Part shown: positions 12,137-23,181 of the stretch, in pieces
Position numbering within the stretch: the first letter of the stretch is position 1
Layout: each line of letters starts with the position of its first letter
Source of the DNA: Jacaranda mimosifolia
Lineage: Eukaryota; Streptophyta; Magnoliopsida; Lamiales; Bignoniaceae
DNA length: 64,000 nt
Reading direction: 5' to 3'
Assembly (NCBI GenBank): GCA_018894105.1
Contig: CM032131.1
Span: 4,428,501-4,492,500, forward strand
Position numbers and translations under genes: made by a program
Notes under the pieces: model-generated
Told to the model about the DNA's origin: nothing
The model's input: the letters and a program-made list of their open reading frames with translations, nothing else
The model's database searches: none

Positions 12137-14731
12137 ATGTTGTATCTGTCCGATTCTGAGGGTAGTCATGGAGAGGAAAGGGAGGCTACTCACTTTGATA
12201 GGCCTGGGGGTTCATCAGCGGAATTGAGTAGCTCATCAAGCAACAACTCGAGTTCCAGTAGCTCGAGCTGTGATCGCGGGGGTGATGGAACCGGGCCAAG
12301 TCAGGTTCCTCCATCACGTGGTTGATTATTTACCCCTGACCATTATAGTGAAATAGTGTCTATGATCACCCCTACTGATCTGAGGCGTATTAGACAGTTG
12401 TATTATGTTCATGCTAAGTTTGAGCTTTCAACACCTGGATCTTCTGGTCGAATGCATCAACCCTCGGCCGGCTGTATAACTATGTTTGAGGATGCTTTTA
12501 GGTGTGGTCTTAAGTTTCCCTTAGGTGGTATTGTAGTCAACCTACTTAGGGCTTTACAAGTGTGTATAACCCAACCGTTGCCGAACTATTTTTCAACTAT
12601 TTATAGCTTTATCATCCTGATGCACATTTTCGACGAGCCTGCCAATTTTGACAACTTCTCCATTCTTTTTCATCTTCAAATGTCCCACAAGTCGAGTAGC
12701 ACTGCGTGTTGGGTTTCTATTATCTCACTGCTAGACCTTATCGTAAATTTCTTGTGACCTCGGCCTCTTCTTACGGGCAAGAGTGGAAAAAACTTTTCTT
12801 TTATGTTTGAGTCGCTAGGGGTTTCAATATCTAGAGGGGTTGGTGGATGGGGCATGTTGAGATACCAGGTAACCTAACTCCAACCTGGCCCAATACCTTT
12901 GTTAGGGATCTGGTCGAGTTTGGTCAGGTGGAAGCCTCGATTTTTATTGAGGAAAGAAGTTTGGTGTTAGCTGGGTTATCGCCAGCCCAGCTAGGATTGC
13001 CAGCGAACGATCAATTAGGTAGATTGTGCTGTCAATAATTTGTTATTTATCTATTTTTCTGTTAGGTTTTAACCCTTTATTGTTATGTTGCTTAGCATAT
13101 CGAGAAGAAATCATGAACCGTGCGAGAGCTGAGGCTTTGGCAAGGATCAAAAGGAACCAGTAACGTTATTTGGTGACAGCAACTCGTTGAGGGGCGACTG
13201 TAGTTGAGGCACCTCAGCCTGAGGCGATGACACCCTTTCTTTCACCTAGTCCATCACCTGCTCGACTCATGGCGACTACAAGGAGCAGTCCGATGGGTCG
13301 GGGGAAGAGAGCTATGGTCGAGCAGGCAGAACCTGCTTCGAAGAGGACAGCCGCTGAGAAGGGTAAGGGGAAGGCCACGAGGTTGGGCCAATCCTCTAGC
13401 TATGACTTGTTCGGATAATGTGGGGATGACTTGCTGTTCCATCTACCCCGACTACCATCACCGAGGTTTGGCATGGAACCGAGCATGGCTGTTCACAACT
13501 CTTTATCTATGGAGATGGCGGGGCCGACTGGAGCTGCTCCACTAAAGGTAATCATGGTCGGACTGTTCGCTTCCAACCAGAAAAAGCTAATGGGGCTGAG
13601 CCAGGATGCCGAGCTCAAGGCTCTAGCTTATCATTCAAATATGGTAAGGCTCTGATCGAATGTGTTGTATTGTTGAGCTTTAGTCTCCGGTCGAATATTA
13701 TTTTCTCATCGGTAGTGCTATCTTTCAGATGGGTCAGGTAGGCTACCATTTCTACAGGAGGTCGGAGCTGGCTTTGCCGACCGTGAGCACTTGCAGGAGG
13801 GCGGCGATGTGGAGATATTAAAGGTTCAGCTCGAGTCTTCCTAGACCAGGGTTGAGGAGCTGGCTAAGATGGTCGAGGAGCTTAACAGTCAGCTCCGATT
13901 GAAAGATACTCAACTGCTTACCTCTATTAAGGAAATGACCAAAATGGATGAGCTGCTCAAGTAGGCTAGAGTGGATGCGCAGCTCGGCTATGAGTCTGGT
14001 CGATCAGCTGGTCAGAAGGCGGCACTCAACGTAGCTCGAGCTTAATTTTATAGAAAGCTGCCAATGTAGTACGATAGTTTATGCTCTGCTCGGCGTTCCA
14101 GGACGCGAGCATTGTGTTCTCTTTAGATGACACCCGGAGTGCATTTTAGAAAGCCCTTAAGCAGTTGCAATTTCTGGGCTATTTTTTTCGACCTGAGGAT
14201 AGGAAATGCCTTAGCCATCTCCTCGACGAACATCTGCAGCCTTACCTTGAGGACGAAGAGGGTGTCGCCGAGGAGGGAGGTATAGAGGCTTCTATGGTCG
14301 AGGGAGTTACAGAGGCTCCGCCTGCCACGCCCTTGTCCGAGGTGCAGATGAGGGCAGTTGAGGTGGCCAAAAAGTTGGATGAGATCGCCAAGGAGTTTGC
14401 CTTCGAGGTTCGAGATGGCATGGTCGACGTTACCCCGTACATTCCTCCATTGGATAAGAGCTTTTTGACTGATGAGGCTGGACCCTCTCAGTTGGCGACG
14501 GCCGCTGTTCCTGTTGCCTTTGCGATGCCTGAGCTGAGGGAAAGCGATTGTGCGGTAGTTTCTATTATGATTCCTTCGAGCGATGAGCTCAAACAAGTTA
14601 TTGAGGAGGGTGGTCGAGGGGGGCACAATGAGGGCGCTGAGTCGAGCTGGTGCCGTTGCACTGATGTACTTTTCATTCTGATTGATGTACTAATTTTTAT
14701 ATGTGTAATTAGGATTTTTGAAATTGGATGA
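12137..14731 (+). pseudogene. Antisense extra ORF of the Tat element, transposase_28-like, broken
   Basis: A plus-strand protein-coding relic, opposite in direction to pol, is split into open segments at 12137-12325, 12356-12757, 12847-13038, 13227-13418, 13431-13655 and 14165-14731. It starts with a Ser-rich stretch. The 12356-12757 segment (residues with GRMHQPSAG, then MFEDAFRCGLKFPL, then LLRALQV) resembles the plant 'putative gypsy-type transposon' domain (Pfam PF04195 by memory). A basic linker (near 13280-13380) and a Leu/Glu-rich coiled coil (about 13830-14040) follow, then an acidic tail. A plausible 85-nt GT-AG intron lies at 13644-13728. Such antisense ORFs are known in Tat-lineage elements; their function is unknown. 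In-frame stops and frameshifts make this copy dead. Confidence 0.7.
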
Positions 14732-14928
14732 AATGCTCCTTTTGTTGTTTGAACATCTTTATTTAGTTGAATAACATGCGTTCCTTTATGACTCTTTTAA
14801 AAATAATAAAGGCTGTAGTCGAATGTTTTTGCTGTTAAATTTTGGTAAAATTAGTTCAAGATCGCCGTCGAATGAACCATGATTACCTAATCCAACGCAT
14901 ATTTCAATTCATGTTATGTATGTGCAAT

Positions 14929-15180
14929 TTAGCGACTTCGGGGTCAGCTACAATCTATCACGTCGATTGCTTAATTGAATGAGATAATTAATGATGGACT
15001 CGTATAACTTAGTGACTATGGGGTCGGTTGCAATCTATCACATCTATTACTTAATTGAACAAGATAATTAACGATGAACTCGTATAATTTAGCGACTGCG
15101 GGGTCGGGTGCAATCTATCACGTTGATTGCTTAATTGAACAAGATAAGTAACAATGAACTCATATAATTTAGCGACTGTG
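14929..15180. repeat. Tandem array, ~81-bp unit, 3 copies
   Basis: Three successive copies of a unit beginning TTTAGCGACTGCGGGGTCGG and containing CAATCTATCACGTCGATTGC and GAACAAGATAATTAACGATG; the starts lie about 81 bp apart, with a partial fourth start at about 15170. It lies between the antisense ORF and integrase of element C, the hypervariable zone of Tat elements. Confidence 0.85.
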
Positions 15181-15204
15181 GAATCGATATTAAAAATTTA
15201 GGGT

Positions 15205-15590
15205 TCAACGTGGTGGCTGGGAACTTGCTTCGTTGACTACGGGGTCGACAATTTGATCTTGGCTATGAAGCCTGGACTTGGCGGCTAGAAGTCTGCTTAG
15301 TTGACTGCGGGGTCGACAATTTAGTCTTGGCTGTTAAGCCTTGACTTGGTGGCTAGAAGCCTGCTTAGTCGACTACGGGGTCGACAATTTGATCTTGGCT
15401 GTGAAGCCTCGACTTGGCGGCCAGAAGCCTGCTTGGTCGACTATGGGGTCGACAATTTGGTCTTGGCTATGAAGCCTCGACTTGGTGGCTAGAAGCCTGC
15501 TTAGTCAACTACGGGGTCGACAATTTGGTCTTGGCAGCTAGAAGTCTGCTTAGTCGACTATGTGGTCGATAGCAAGTAATCAACTTATGC
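15205..15590. repeat. Tandem array, 68-bp unit, 5 copies plus a partial
   Basis: GGGGTCGACAATTT recurs at 15241, 15309, 15377, 15445 and 15513, exactly 68 bp apart. The rest of the unit holds CTTGGCTGTGAAGCCTCGAC and TTGGCGGCTAGAAGCCTGCT. A shortened last copy (about 15535-15590) has lost the middle. It abuts the 81-bp array but shares only the CGACT-CGGGGTCG core with it. Confidence 0.88.
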
Positions 15591-15839
15591 GAGTAGGTAT
15601 TCACAAGAATTTCCATAAACTTTCATTTCTACGAGAAAATACAACGGAGGCCAGTAACCTTTTTAAACATAGAATTTCTTCAGATTTATAGCGTTCCAAG
15701 GTCGTGGTAGCTCGTTGTTGTGTGTGTCTGCTAGTCGGTATGCATTGTGTTTCGACACTTTAACCACGGAGTAAGGTCCCTCCCATTTTAGATTGAGTTT
15801 TCCCATATTTCTCGCACTTCGACTTTCTTAAGGACTAAG

Positions 15840-16905
15840 CCGTCGACTTTGAAACTACGGGGTCGAACTGCCTTATTCTAACATTCCGTCATCTTCGATC
15901 GGTATCGCTGCATTGTGTTGTAAGCTGTGTGGCGCAGCTCGTCGATGGTGATTGGATCAAGGGTCCACTCTGTTGTGTTTCTGATCGGGCTATAATGAAT
16001 CGCTCGGGCTGTGTGTTGCACCAATTCGGATGGAATTATCGCCTCAGAGCTGTAGACCAAGCTGTAAGGGCTGCGGCCAGTTGCTATTTAAGGTGTGGTT
16101 TTGTATGCCCACGGCACCCCTGGGAGGTTGTTTGCCCAATTTGCTCCTGTTCCTGCTATTCGAGCTTTGAGGTGGTCGAGAATTATTCTATTCGTGAACT
16201 CTATTTAACCATTAGCTTGGGGGTTTCCTACCGATGCAAAGTGTTGGCATATTCCCAGAGCCTCGCACCATTTTCTTGTGCTCTTACTTTGAAATTGGGT
16301 CCCATTATCTAAGATCAAGACTTTGGGCAAACTAAAATGGCAGATTATGTTATGCCAAATGAAGCTCTTGATGGCCGCATTGGTGATTTTTAGAACTACT
16401 TCCACTTCGACCTATTTAGTAAAGTACTCGACCGCTACGATGATGAATTTTCATTGGTCGGATGTTTTTAGGAGAGATCCGACTATGTCGATTCCCCACT
16501 GGTCGAATGGCCACGCGATCTAGACGTTTAGCATTGACGCGGTTGGTCGGTGCGGTATGTTCAAGTGGAGCTGGTACGATGGGCACTTTCTAGCGAAGTC
16601 GACTGAATTTTTCAATAAGATGGGCCAAAAATAACAGTATTGTATGACTTTGTAGGCCAAGGATTGACCTCCTGAATGATTACTGCAAATGTCGGCATAG
16701 ATCTCGTAATGCACTTCGTTGCCTCTTCGGGTGTTAGGCATTTAAGCGGTGGTCTGGATATCGACCTTCTATAGAGCTGTCCATGCTCGTCGATGGCGAA
16801 TTTGGCTATCTGTGCTCTAAGTCTTCGAGCGTTCTTTTCGTTGTCATGGATTGTCGTTTGGCTTAGATAAAGCTTGATTGGGTCCTGCCAGGAGGGCACT
16901 ACCTT
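15840..16905 (-). pseudogene. Integrase of element C, broken
   Basis: Minus-strand integrase relic. A zinc-binding-like N-terminal segment at 16520-16741 (H-S-G-G-Q-S-L-A-Y ... FARKCPSY) has lost the last Cys of its CxxC. The catalytic core at 16205-16405 (residues LILDNGTQFQ, then FASVGNPQANG) is the usual second-Asp to QxNG stretch. The C-terminal part is at 15878-16060 (MVYSSEAIIPSEL resembles the usual 'LVYGTEAVIP' block). Stops and frameshifts separate the parts. It would have inserted the cDNA into chromosomes; it is not functional now. Confidence 0.8.
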
Positions 16906-17990
16906 TTCAATGTTCCCAATTGGTCGTTGGTGTGGATACATGGTTTGTCGGCCACCAAGAACATTATAGTTCTTTCCCTAGTTCCCTTCGTCAAGCTAGC
17001 AAATTTTGAGAGTGCATCTACCCGCTCATTTTTTGTTCGGGGAACCTGGCTCAGGGTGAAGCTCTTGAACGACCGCTATAATCGTTTCACCTCGGCCAAG
17101 TACTGGCCCATTTTAACCTTATTGGCTTCAAAGTTCTCTCCGACTTGCTCGGCCACTAGCTGGGAGTCAATGATCATTGCTAGCTACTCGACACCCCAAA
17201 TTACTGCCATGTTCATTCTAGCAATGACAGCTTCGTACTCTGCTTCGTTGTTAGTGACTGGGAAGTCGAGCTTCATTGCAAAATCATACTCTTCTGCGAG
17301 TGGGGAGCGAAGAGAAACACCAATTCCGTCTCTCGATGTGGTTACTGATTCGTCGACGTATAAAGTCCAAACGGAGGATTCCTGATCGAGTTGGTCTAGG
17401 AGGTCGAGTCTTTCGACAATAAAATCAACTAGGACCTGTGCTTTTATGGCTGTTCGCGGTTGGAACGTGATGTCGAACTCCCCAAGCTCGATGGCCCATT
17501 AAGTGAGTCGACCCGAGGTATCTGGTTTCAAAAACACCTATTTCAATGGTTGATTGGTCAGGACTACGATTTCATGAGATTGGGAGTAAGGTCGTAACTT
17601 CTATGCTGCTGTAACGAGGGCGAGAGAAAACCTCTCGATCTCTAGGTAATTGTGTTCAGGCCCGTGTAAAGCCTTACTGTAGTAATACACAGGTTGGTGA
17701 GTTCTGCCTCTCGTCAATACCTATACTGAACTGATCGAGGCGGTGGATACGGCCAAGTAAAGTTATAAAACTTCCCCCAGCTCGGGTTTGGCGAGCATAG
17801 GCGGCGAGCACAAGTATTGCTTAAGTTTGATTAGAGCCTGGTCGCACTGTTGGGTCCACTAAAACCCTAATTTTTTTGCATTTCTGAGTATTTTGAAGAA
17901 AGGAAGGCTCTTGTCGGCCAGCCGTACAACGAACCTGCCGAATGCTATTATCCTGCCGACTAGACGCTGTCGCAATGAACCTGCCGAATG
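16906..17990 (-). pseudogene. RT end, RNase H and second RNase H of element C, broken
   Basis: On the minus strand, from 17990 downward, come the end of the RT (residues resembling GRIAAF-RF, then DKSLPFFKIL), then a retroviral-type RNase H relic (LYLAVS ... YYYSKALHG ... PYSQSHEIVVLTNQPL). After a linker comes a second RNase H near 17390-17130 (LYVDES, then LDFPVTNNEAEYEA). This second, archaeal-type RNase H is a hallmark of plant Tat-lineage elements. The tether motif PRTKNERVDALSKFAS follows near 17000. Several stops interrupt it. Confidence 0.78.
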
Positions 17991-18019
17991 CTATTTCCCA
18001 AAATACCGAATTTTAGAGG

Positions 18020-19067
18020 TGTTACAGTAATGCATTCCATGAAACTTTTCTTCTGCTTACACTATACTATAATTATATTCTACTACGCACATGAATTTCT
18101 TTATTTTATTTTGTGATGTAAGAAAAGCAATTTCTTTTAAATCCATTGATATTATTTCATCATGAATTTAAATTAGCAGTTAAATAAGATGATTAACATT
18201 GATGACTAGATTTATTGTCACTGCTACAGTTATTGTTAGTTGGATCCAACTCGATCTGGGTGTGCGAGGGACTTCATTGGGCGGCAATAGGCTTTTCAGT
18301 GAAACCCTAAGCCCCCATGGCCTAATCCCCCCAGCGCACAATAGAAGCCGTTTGTAGATAAGACGGGTCGTAGGATTTCTTGAGGACTTAGGCTCGAGCA
18401 TTGTTTGGTAAGGTCGCACCTTGCTCGGAGTGATAAGGGAATATTACAGTGGGAGTCATAAGGTTGACTGGCTACAACAAACATTGGTTCGATCATCGCA
18501 TTTAATTATTGGTCTATTAAAAATGTTTGCTATTATATTCTTGCTTTACGGCTATATAATGCATAGCTACTTTTCACTGTCTTCTCAAATGTTTGTAACT
18601 ATTTTTCACTGTTATTCAAGTGTTTAATTGTTTCTCACTAGTTTTCTCAAGTATTTATAATTGAGCATCTTTTGATCATGATATATTTTTGAACTCACAT
18701 TGCACACACTTGGCATTCACTTAGTTCTTTACTTACACTCTATTTCTCTTTAACTTCCTTTTGGTAGACCTAAACCCTAACCTTAGTGAGGAGGTAGACC
18801 CGCTTTCAATAAGAATTAGAACTAAAGTGTTTTGGGACTATTGCAGTAGTCTTAGCATTTGATGGTGTTGGTTAGTTTCCTAATGGATTTTAGTTGAGGT
18901 TAGAGTATTGTTGTTTGAGTTTTATGTTGCAAGATTTATTAAATTTATTTTGTGTACTTGGTGTTCTTTTATTTAAAATTATGATTTTGGATTAGATGAC
19001 CTCTATTTTTGGGATTAAGTTTAACGCTTCGATACCAGAATACGTGATTTAATTTTGGGGCACAACA
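18020..19067 (+). mobile_element. 5' LTR of element D
   Basis: Direct repeat of 23182-24183. Shared landmarks include AGTTGGATCCAAC, CAAAAGTCGTTTGTGGCTGA-like text, TTTGGTAAGGTCGCACCTTG, AGTCATAAGGTTGACTGGCT and a common end TTTTGGGGC(A/G). The first ~50 bp are not matched in copy 2. The fragment TTTTAGAGGTGTTACA just before it resembles the start of a minus-strand LTR, so the exact left end (18020 or 18027) is uncertain. Confidence 0.65.
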
Positions 19068-19749
19068 GTAAATGTACTTTATAATTATATTTATATAATA
19101 AACTCACTCATTCCTACAGCTCCTGCACCTCGCACCTTATGTAACCCCCATCCTCACCCCCAACTACCTTGCCCCCACCCCATGGTTGCTGGCCATGGCA
19201 GCTAACCCCAGCGAACCCATCCTCTATACCTTATACCTTTGCAACCCCCAATTCCCACCTCCACCTCCAATTGCCCTATCCCCACCTAACTATCCAGTCA
19301 CCCGCACGGACGACAGCCGTGGCTGAAAATAGTGTCCATGACTGTTGTTTCTAAAGATGCCATGGCCACCGCATAGCCTTGAAAAATAGCAACTATGGTT
19401 TCTGTTTCCCAGGCTATCATGGCTGCACCTCCACTATGGCCGCTGTTATTCATGCCAACAATCTATTCAAATTGTTCTTGAAACAATTGTTCAATCACTC
19501 TAAGAGAATGAATATCTATGACATTAAATCAATTACTTATGCATTTTAAATTGGTTGAACCAGCAACTAAACATAAAAATACATCTGTACCCTGGGGCAA
19601 TATGGCCTCAGCATAGAGTGATGTTTGTAAATTTGAGAATGGATAATTCCAATGAATAGGAAGAATGCGGCACAACTTTTGCCAATTAAAAATTATTTTA
19701 GTACTTTTATCATGTAATTGTCAAATATATTAAGAAATGTAGTTGTTGG
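19068..19749. other. Inside element D, no gene recognised
   Basis: A C-rich stretch at about 19110-19320 (ACCCCCA/CCACC-rich, possible low-complexity Pro-rich reading) and a Gly/Ala/Pro-poor remainder. It does not resemble gag and no primer binding site is visible. Confidence 0.35.
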
Positions 19750-20033
19750 CAAAAAAAAGAAAGAAAGAAAGAAAGAAAAAGTCACATAGGAACTAAAGTA
19801 GAACATAAAATTTTAAATTGGGACTGAAGTGGAAATCAATTTATTAAATTGACAACTTTGCACTTAAAAGTACGAAAATTGATCAATTTTCCTGCCAAAT
19901 ACCGCCGAAAAGTGATTTTGAGGATAGAATGAAATGATATACTAACATCAGAGACTAAAAGATGAACTTATGAAAATTGAGGACTAAAGTGATTTTAGAG
20001 TAAAACTTTAGGGACTAATATATAATTTTCCCT
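19750..20033 (-). repeat. Dispersed ~285-bp repeat with (GAAA)n end, copy 2
   Basis: Inverted copy of 8603-8884, starting with a (GAAA)n run (19757-19779) and ending ...GGGACTAATATATAATTTTCCCT. It keeps the whole length of copy 1. Confidence 0.75.
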
Positions 20034-20599
20034 AAAAATTAATTATATAGAATATTTATCAATATACCTAAATATTATGCAAACAAATTAATTTGTTAAA
20101 AGTGCTAAAGTTTATGCTCAATTGGTATTCTCAACTAAATTCGAAAGTTCATAAGTTTTATTATTTGAATATTTTGTATTAATATATTGACTATATGAAT
20201 CTGTATTTAAATTTTCATATTATTTTAAATTGATATTTATATTATTTATTTAATTATTGATATATTACTACTACTACTACTATCACCGTCATCATCAGTT
20301 TGTATACTTTGCTGTCAATAAAGAAGCAGCACAAAAACTTAGTTTTAAATCTTGAATTTTTGGAGCGAGCTTCCTTAATCTTTAAGCAGTGGTAGGCATT
20401 AGTTCTTGTACATAATTTTACAACTTGTTCAGATTTGTGTTGTTTTATAAACAATCCCATCCTTCTAGCCACTTCAACCCTTTAACGCGTATTCTTCTAA
20501 AATTATAGGACTATTTTGCCAAATTCCTTATATAGAATTAGTTTACATTCTAAGATATTTTACCTACCAAATCGTGGTTTTGTCAAAATTTACTATTTC
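20034..20599. other. Intergenic or inside element D, no gene recognised
   Basis: AT-rich, with a short (ACT)n microsatellite at about 20267-20283. The minus-strand ORF 20254-20472 is unsupported. Confidence 0.35.
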
Positions 20600-20922
20600 T
20601 GTCACGTCCTAGGCTCGTGAGCCCATTGGATTGGAGAATTGCCTCCAAACCCTCTGGGTGCATCCTAGAATTAGGCTATGATCAATTTGCCTAAAAGGGA
20701 TATCCAATGAATGCACATGACTTCTTTTGCAAAAGCTTATATACTGGTCACTCTTTCAATATTTAGTCTCTATGGGATGGCGTATCACAATCATCCCTCT
20801 TTCAGAACGCGACGTCCTCGTCGGGACGTGACACAGATCCAAGATTAGTCACTAGGTGTTGGAACTCTAGAGGTGACTCCTACAGGATCAAGAGGTGGCT
20901 TCCATGTGTGTAGCACTTTTAG
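20600..20922 (-). mobile_element. Partial TRIM-like element, antisense
   Basis: Read on the minus strand, 20789-20600 is a 190-bp LTR (TGTGATACGCCATCCCATAG ... GAGCCTAGGACGTGACA), matching the 188-bp LTR at 24555-24742. It is preceded by the same PPT-like tract (CTGAAAGAGGGATGAT) and the same internal sequence (CACCTCTTGATCCTG, TTGGATCTGTGTCACG) down to about 20922. The other LTR is missing. Confidence 0.75.
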
Positions 20923-21589
20923 GAATTGATTTGAGTATTTATGCTCAACTACTAAAATGATTGATCGAATTTCATTTAGTATCAAAGTTGTGAGGGATTG
21001 TTATTAGGTATGTCAATTGATACGATTGAACACTTTTGGTACTTGATGATAGGATTCATGATATATTATGAGACTTAGATCAGAAATTCTTTAAGATTTA
21101 ACAGTTTTCTCCCCTTTGAGAATTGTGAATGCTTAGCTATCTTGTTTTGAAACGATTGCTTAGAGTACTCCAGTATTTTCTTTTATTGATCTAGGCTTAT
21201 TTCGATAAGGTGGTGAGTTAAAGCCTACATAAGTCAGTTCATGATTTAGATGTTTCACCCTGACAATCAACGTCAGAGGTAGTGAACGATATAACTGTAG
21301 TTGCAAGCAACCCATTTCTATGAAATTCAATACACCTTAAAAGGATCACCCAAACCCAATCCTATATTAGCTTGAGGTTGATAGGGATCACCATAAAGTG
21401 ACCAATTTCAATATAAGAGAGATGTGAAGAGTTAGAATAATAGCTAGATGTCTATCTGCAAGAGCTAGATCACCAAAGCAATGAGATGAAAGAGCAACGT
21501 CATCGAGAACAAAATGTGTTTATGATAGCCAGGAGAGGCTTTAGGTAAACTCAACATTTGTTAGCTTATTTATTAATGAGTCAGAGGAA

Positions 21590-21728
21590 GAGGATCCATA
21601 AGAATAACCAGTTGAGGAAGAGCCTAGCGAGGAGAATGAAGAGGACATTGAAGAAGACTTAGAAAAAGTGAAATTAAATGAGGATATTGAAGAAATAGAT
21701 CCAAATGAGGCCAATGATAAAGATTAGG
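21590..21728 (+). pseudogene. Acidic ORF relic of element D
   Basis: One frame reads a Glu/Asp-rich chain (residues EEEPSEENEEDIEEDLEKV, then NEDIEEIDPNEANDKD) ending at a TAG. Its composition and its place upstream of pol match the acidic C-terminal parts of the extra pre-gag ORFs of elements A (29705-30076) and B (about 43170-43441). There is no start codon or intact upstream coiled coil, though 21440-21560 may be remnants of it. Confidence 0.45.
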
Positions 21729-21999
21729 ACAGGAGAATCATCATCTATAATCAGATAGGATTTTTATTTTGAAATTTCTATATGTGTTATTTCAATATAT
21801 TAGATTTTCCATTTAGCAATCGTTATGGCTTAAAGTTTCTATTTGATAATAGTTAGTTTGTGCGAACTCGATAAATGGACAATTGAACTGACTGGGGAAT
21901 GGAAGCCAACTAGAATAACTTTGATTTTGAGGCATTGAGAATGGGTAAGATAAGTTACCTAGCCTACCAAATGAATAAACGTAATGATAAGATGAAGAT

Positions 22000-23175
22000 C
22001 GATGGAGTTATCATAATCACAAACTTTCCTAATGTATTCCATGAGAGATTAACTTAACTACCTCCAAACTGGGAAATGAAATTTTCCATTGCGGTTCTTT
22101 TAGGAACAACCTTAATATGTAAAACACCATATAGGATGGCACCAGTAGAACTTAAGGAACTTAAGGTATATTTGCAAGAGCTAATCAAAGATGGATTTAT
22201 TTAGCCTAGTTCATCTCTTTAGGAACTTCTTTTTTTTTTTTTTTTTTGGTGTAATGAAGAAGTATGGGACTTTGAGGATGTGTATAGATTACTAAGGCTT
22301 GAATAATGTTATAATTAAGAATAAATAACCCTTGCCAAAATAGAGGAACTTTTGATCAATTACAAGGATCTCAAGTCTATTTCAAAATAGATATTAGATA
22401 AGGGTACCACCAACTAAAGATTAAAGAGAAGGATATGACTAAGATGACATTGAACGCTCAATATGGTCATTTTGAGTCCATCGTAATGCCATTTGGATTG
22501 ACTGATGCACCTGACATTTATGGATTTAGTGCACTACTGCACTGTATGTTTAGGCTATATTTAAACCAAATTGTGGTTGTTTTGCTAATAAGATTATGGT
22601 ATATTCAAAGAGATAGAAGGAACACGAAGAACACTTGAGGATAATATTACAAACACTTTGAGAACATAAACTTTATGCTAAGTTGAATAAGTATGAGTTT
22701 TGGTTTGATAAGGTAGCCTTTTTAGGTCATATCATTTCTCAAGATGAGATCACGGTTGATACATCCAAAAATTGAAGCAATACTAGAATGGAGAGGCCAA
22801 AAATTGTATCTGAGATAAAAAGTTTCTTGGGGTTGGTAGGTTACTGTAGGTGGTTCGGGATTTCACAAAAATAGCAACTCCGTTGTTCGGACTGACATAA
22901 AAGAAAGTGTCGTTTAAGTGAATCGATTAATATAAAGTTAGTTTTCAAGAGCTTAAGAAAAGATTTACATCAACACAAATATTGGCACTACAAGATGGTA
23001 CTGACAATTTATGGTATAAATCGATGCTTCTAAAGAAAGTTTAGGATGTGTATTGATACAAAATGGTAAGATAACAGCCTATGCCTAACGACAGTTAGAA
23101 CTGTGAATATGGTACTTTTAAGGTATCACTCAAAAAAGGATTTGTAAGGATTAGCGGATGAGGAAAGTTGAGCCC
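22000..23175 (+). pseudogene. RT/RNase H remnants of element D
   Basis: Relic of a Ty3/gypsy pol. KTPYRMAPVELKELK lies near 22120, MTKMTLNAQYGHFESIVMPF from 22435, GLTDAPD near 22500, then AKLNKYEF-like text and [10 protein letters not shown] near 22715 and FLGLVGY near 22830. RNase H remnants (DASKESLGCVLIQ-like) are near 23020-23060. A short GKLSPQY near 23160 matches the GKLSPRY block found in the integrase C-terminus, so nearly all of integrase is deleted. Many stops; non-functional. Confidence 0.8.
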
Positions 23176-23181
23176 TCAGTA

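Larger units (their letters stand above)
11040..17995 (-). mobile_element. Truncated Tat-lineage Ty3/gypsy retrotransposon (element C)
   Basis: On the minus strand the order is RT end, RNase H, second (archaeal-type) RNase H, integrase, a tandem-repeat region, an oppositely oriented extra ORF, then the 3' LTR. This order, with two RNase H domains and an antisense ORF between pol and the 3' LTR, is characteristic of the plant Tat/Retand group. The 5' LTR, gag, protease and most of RT are missing; the element breaks off near 17990, where a short direct duplication (AACCTGCCGAATGCTATT at about 17933 and 17977) precedes element D. Base composition is visibly more GC-rich than the surroundings. 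Confidence 0.8.

Noticed and set aside
14123..14626. Minus-strand 167-codon ORF in element C
   Set aside because: It lies opposite the tail of the antisense ORF (14165-14731), has no retrotransposon motif, and is long only because the region is GC-rich.
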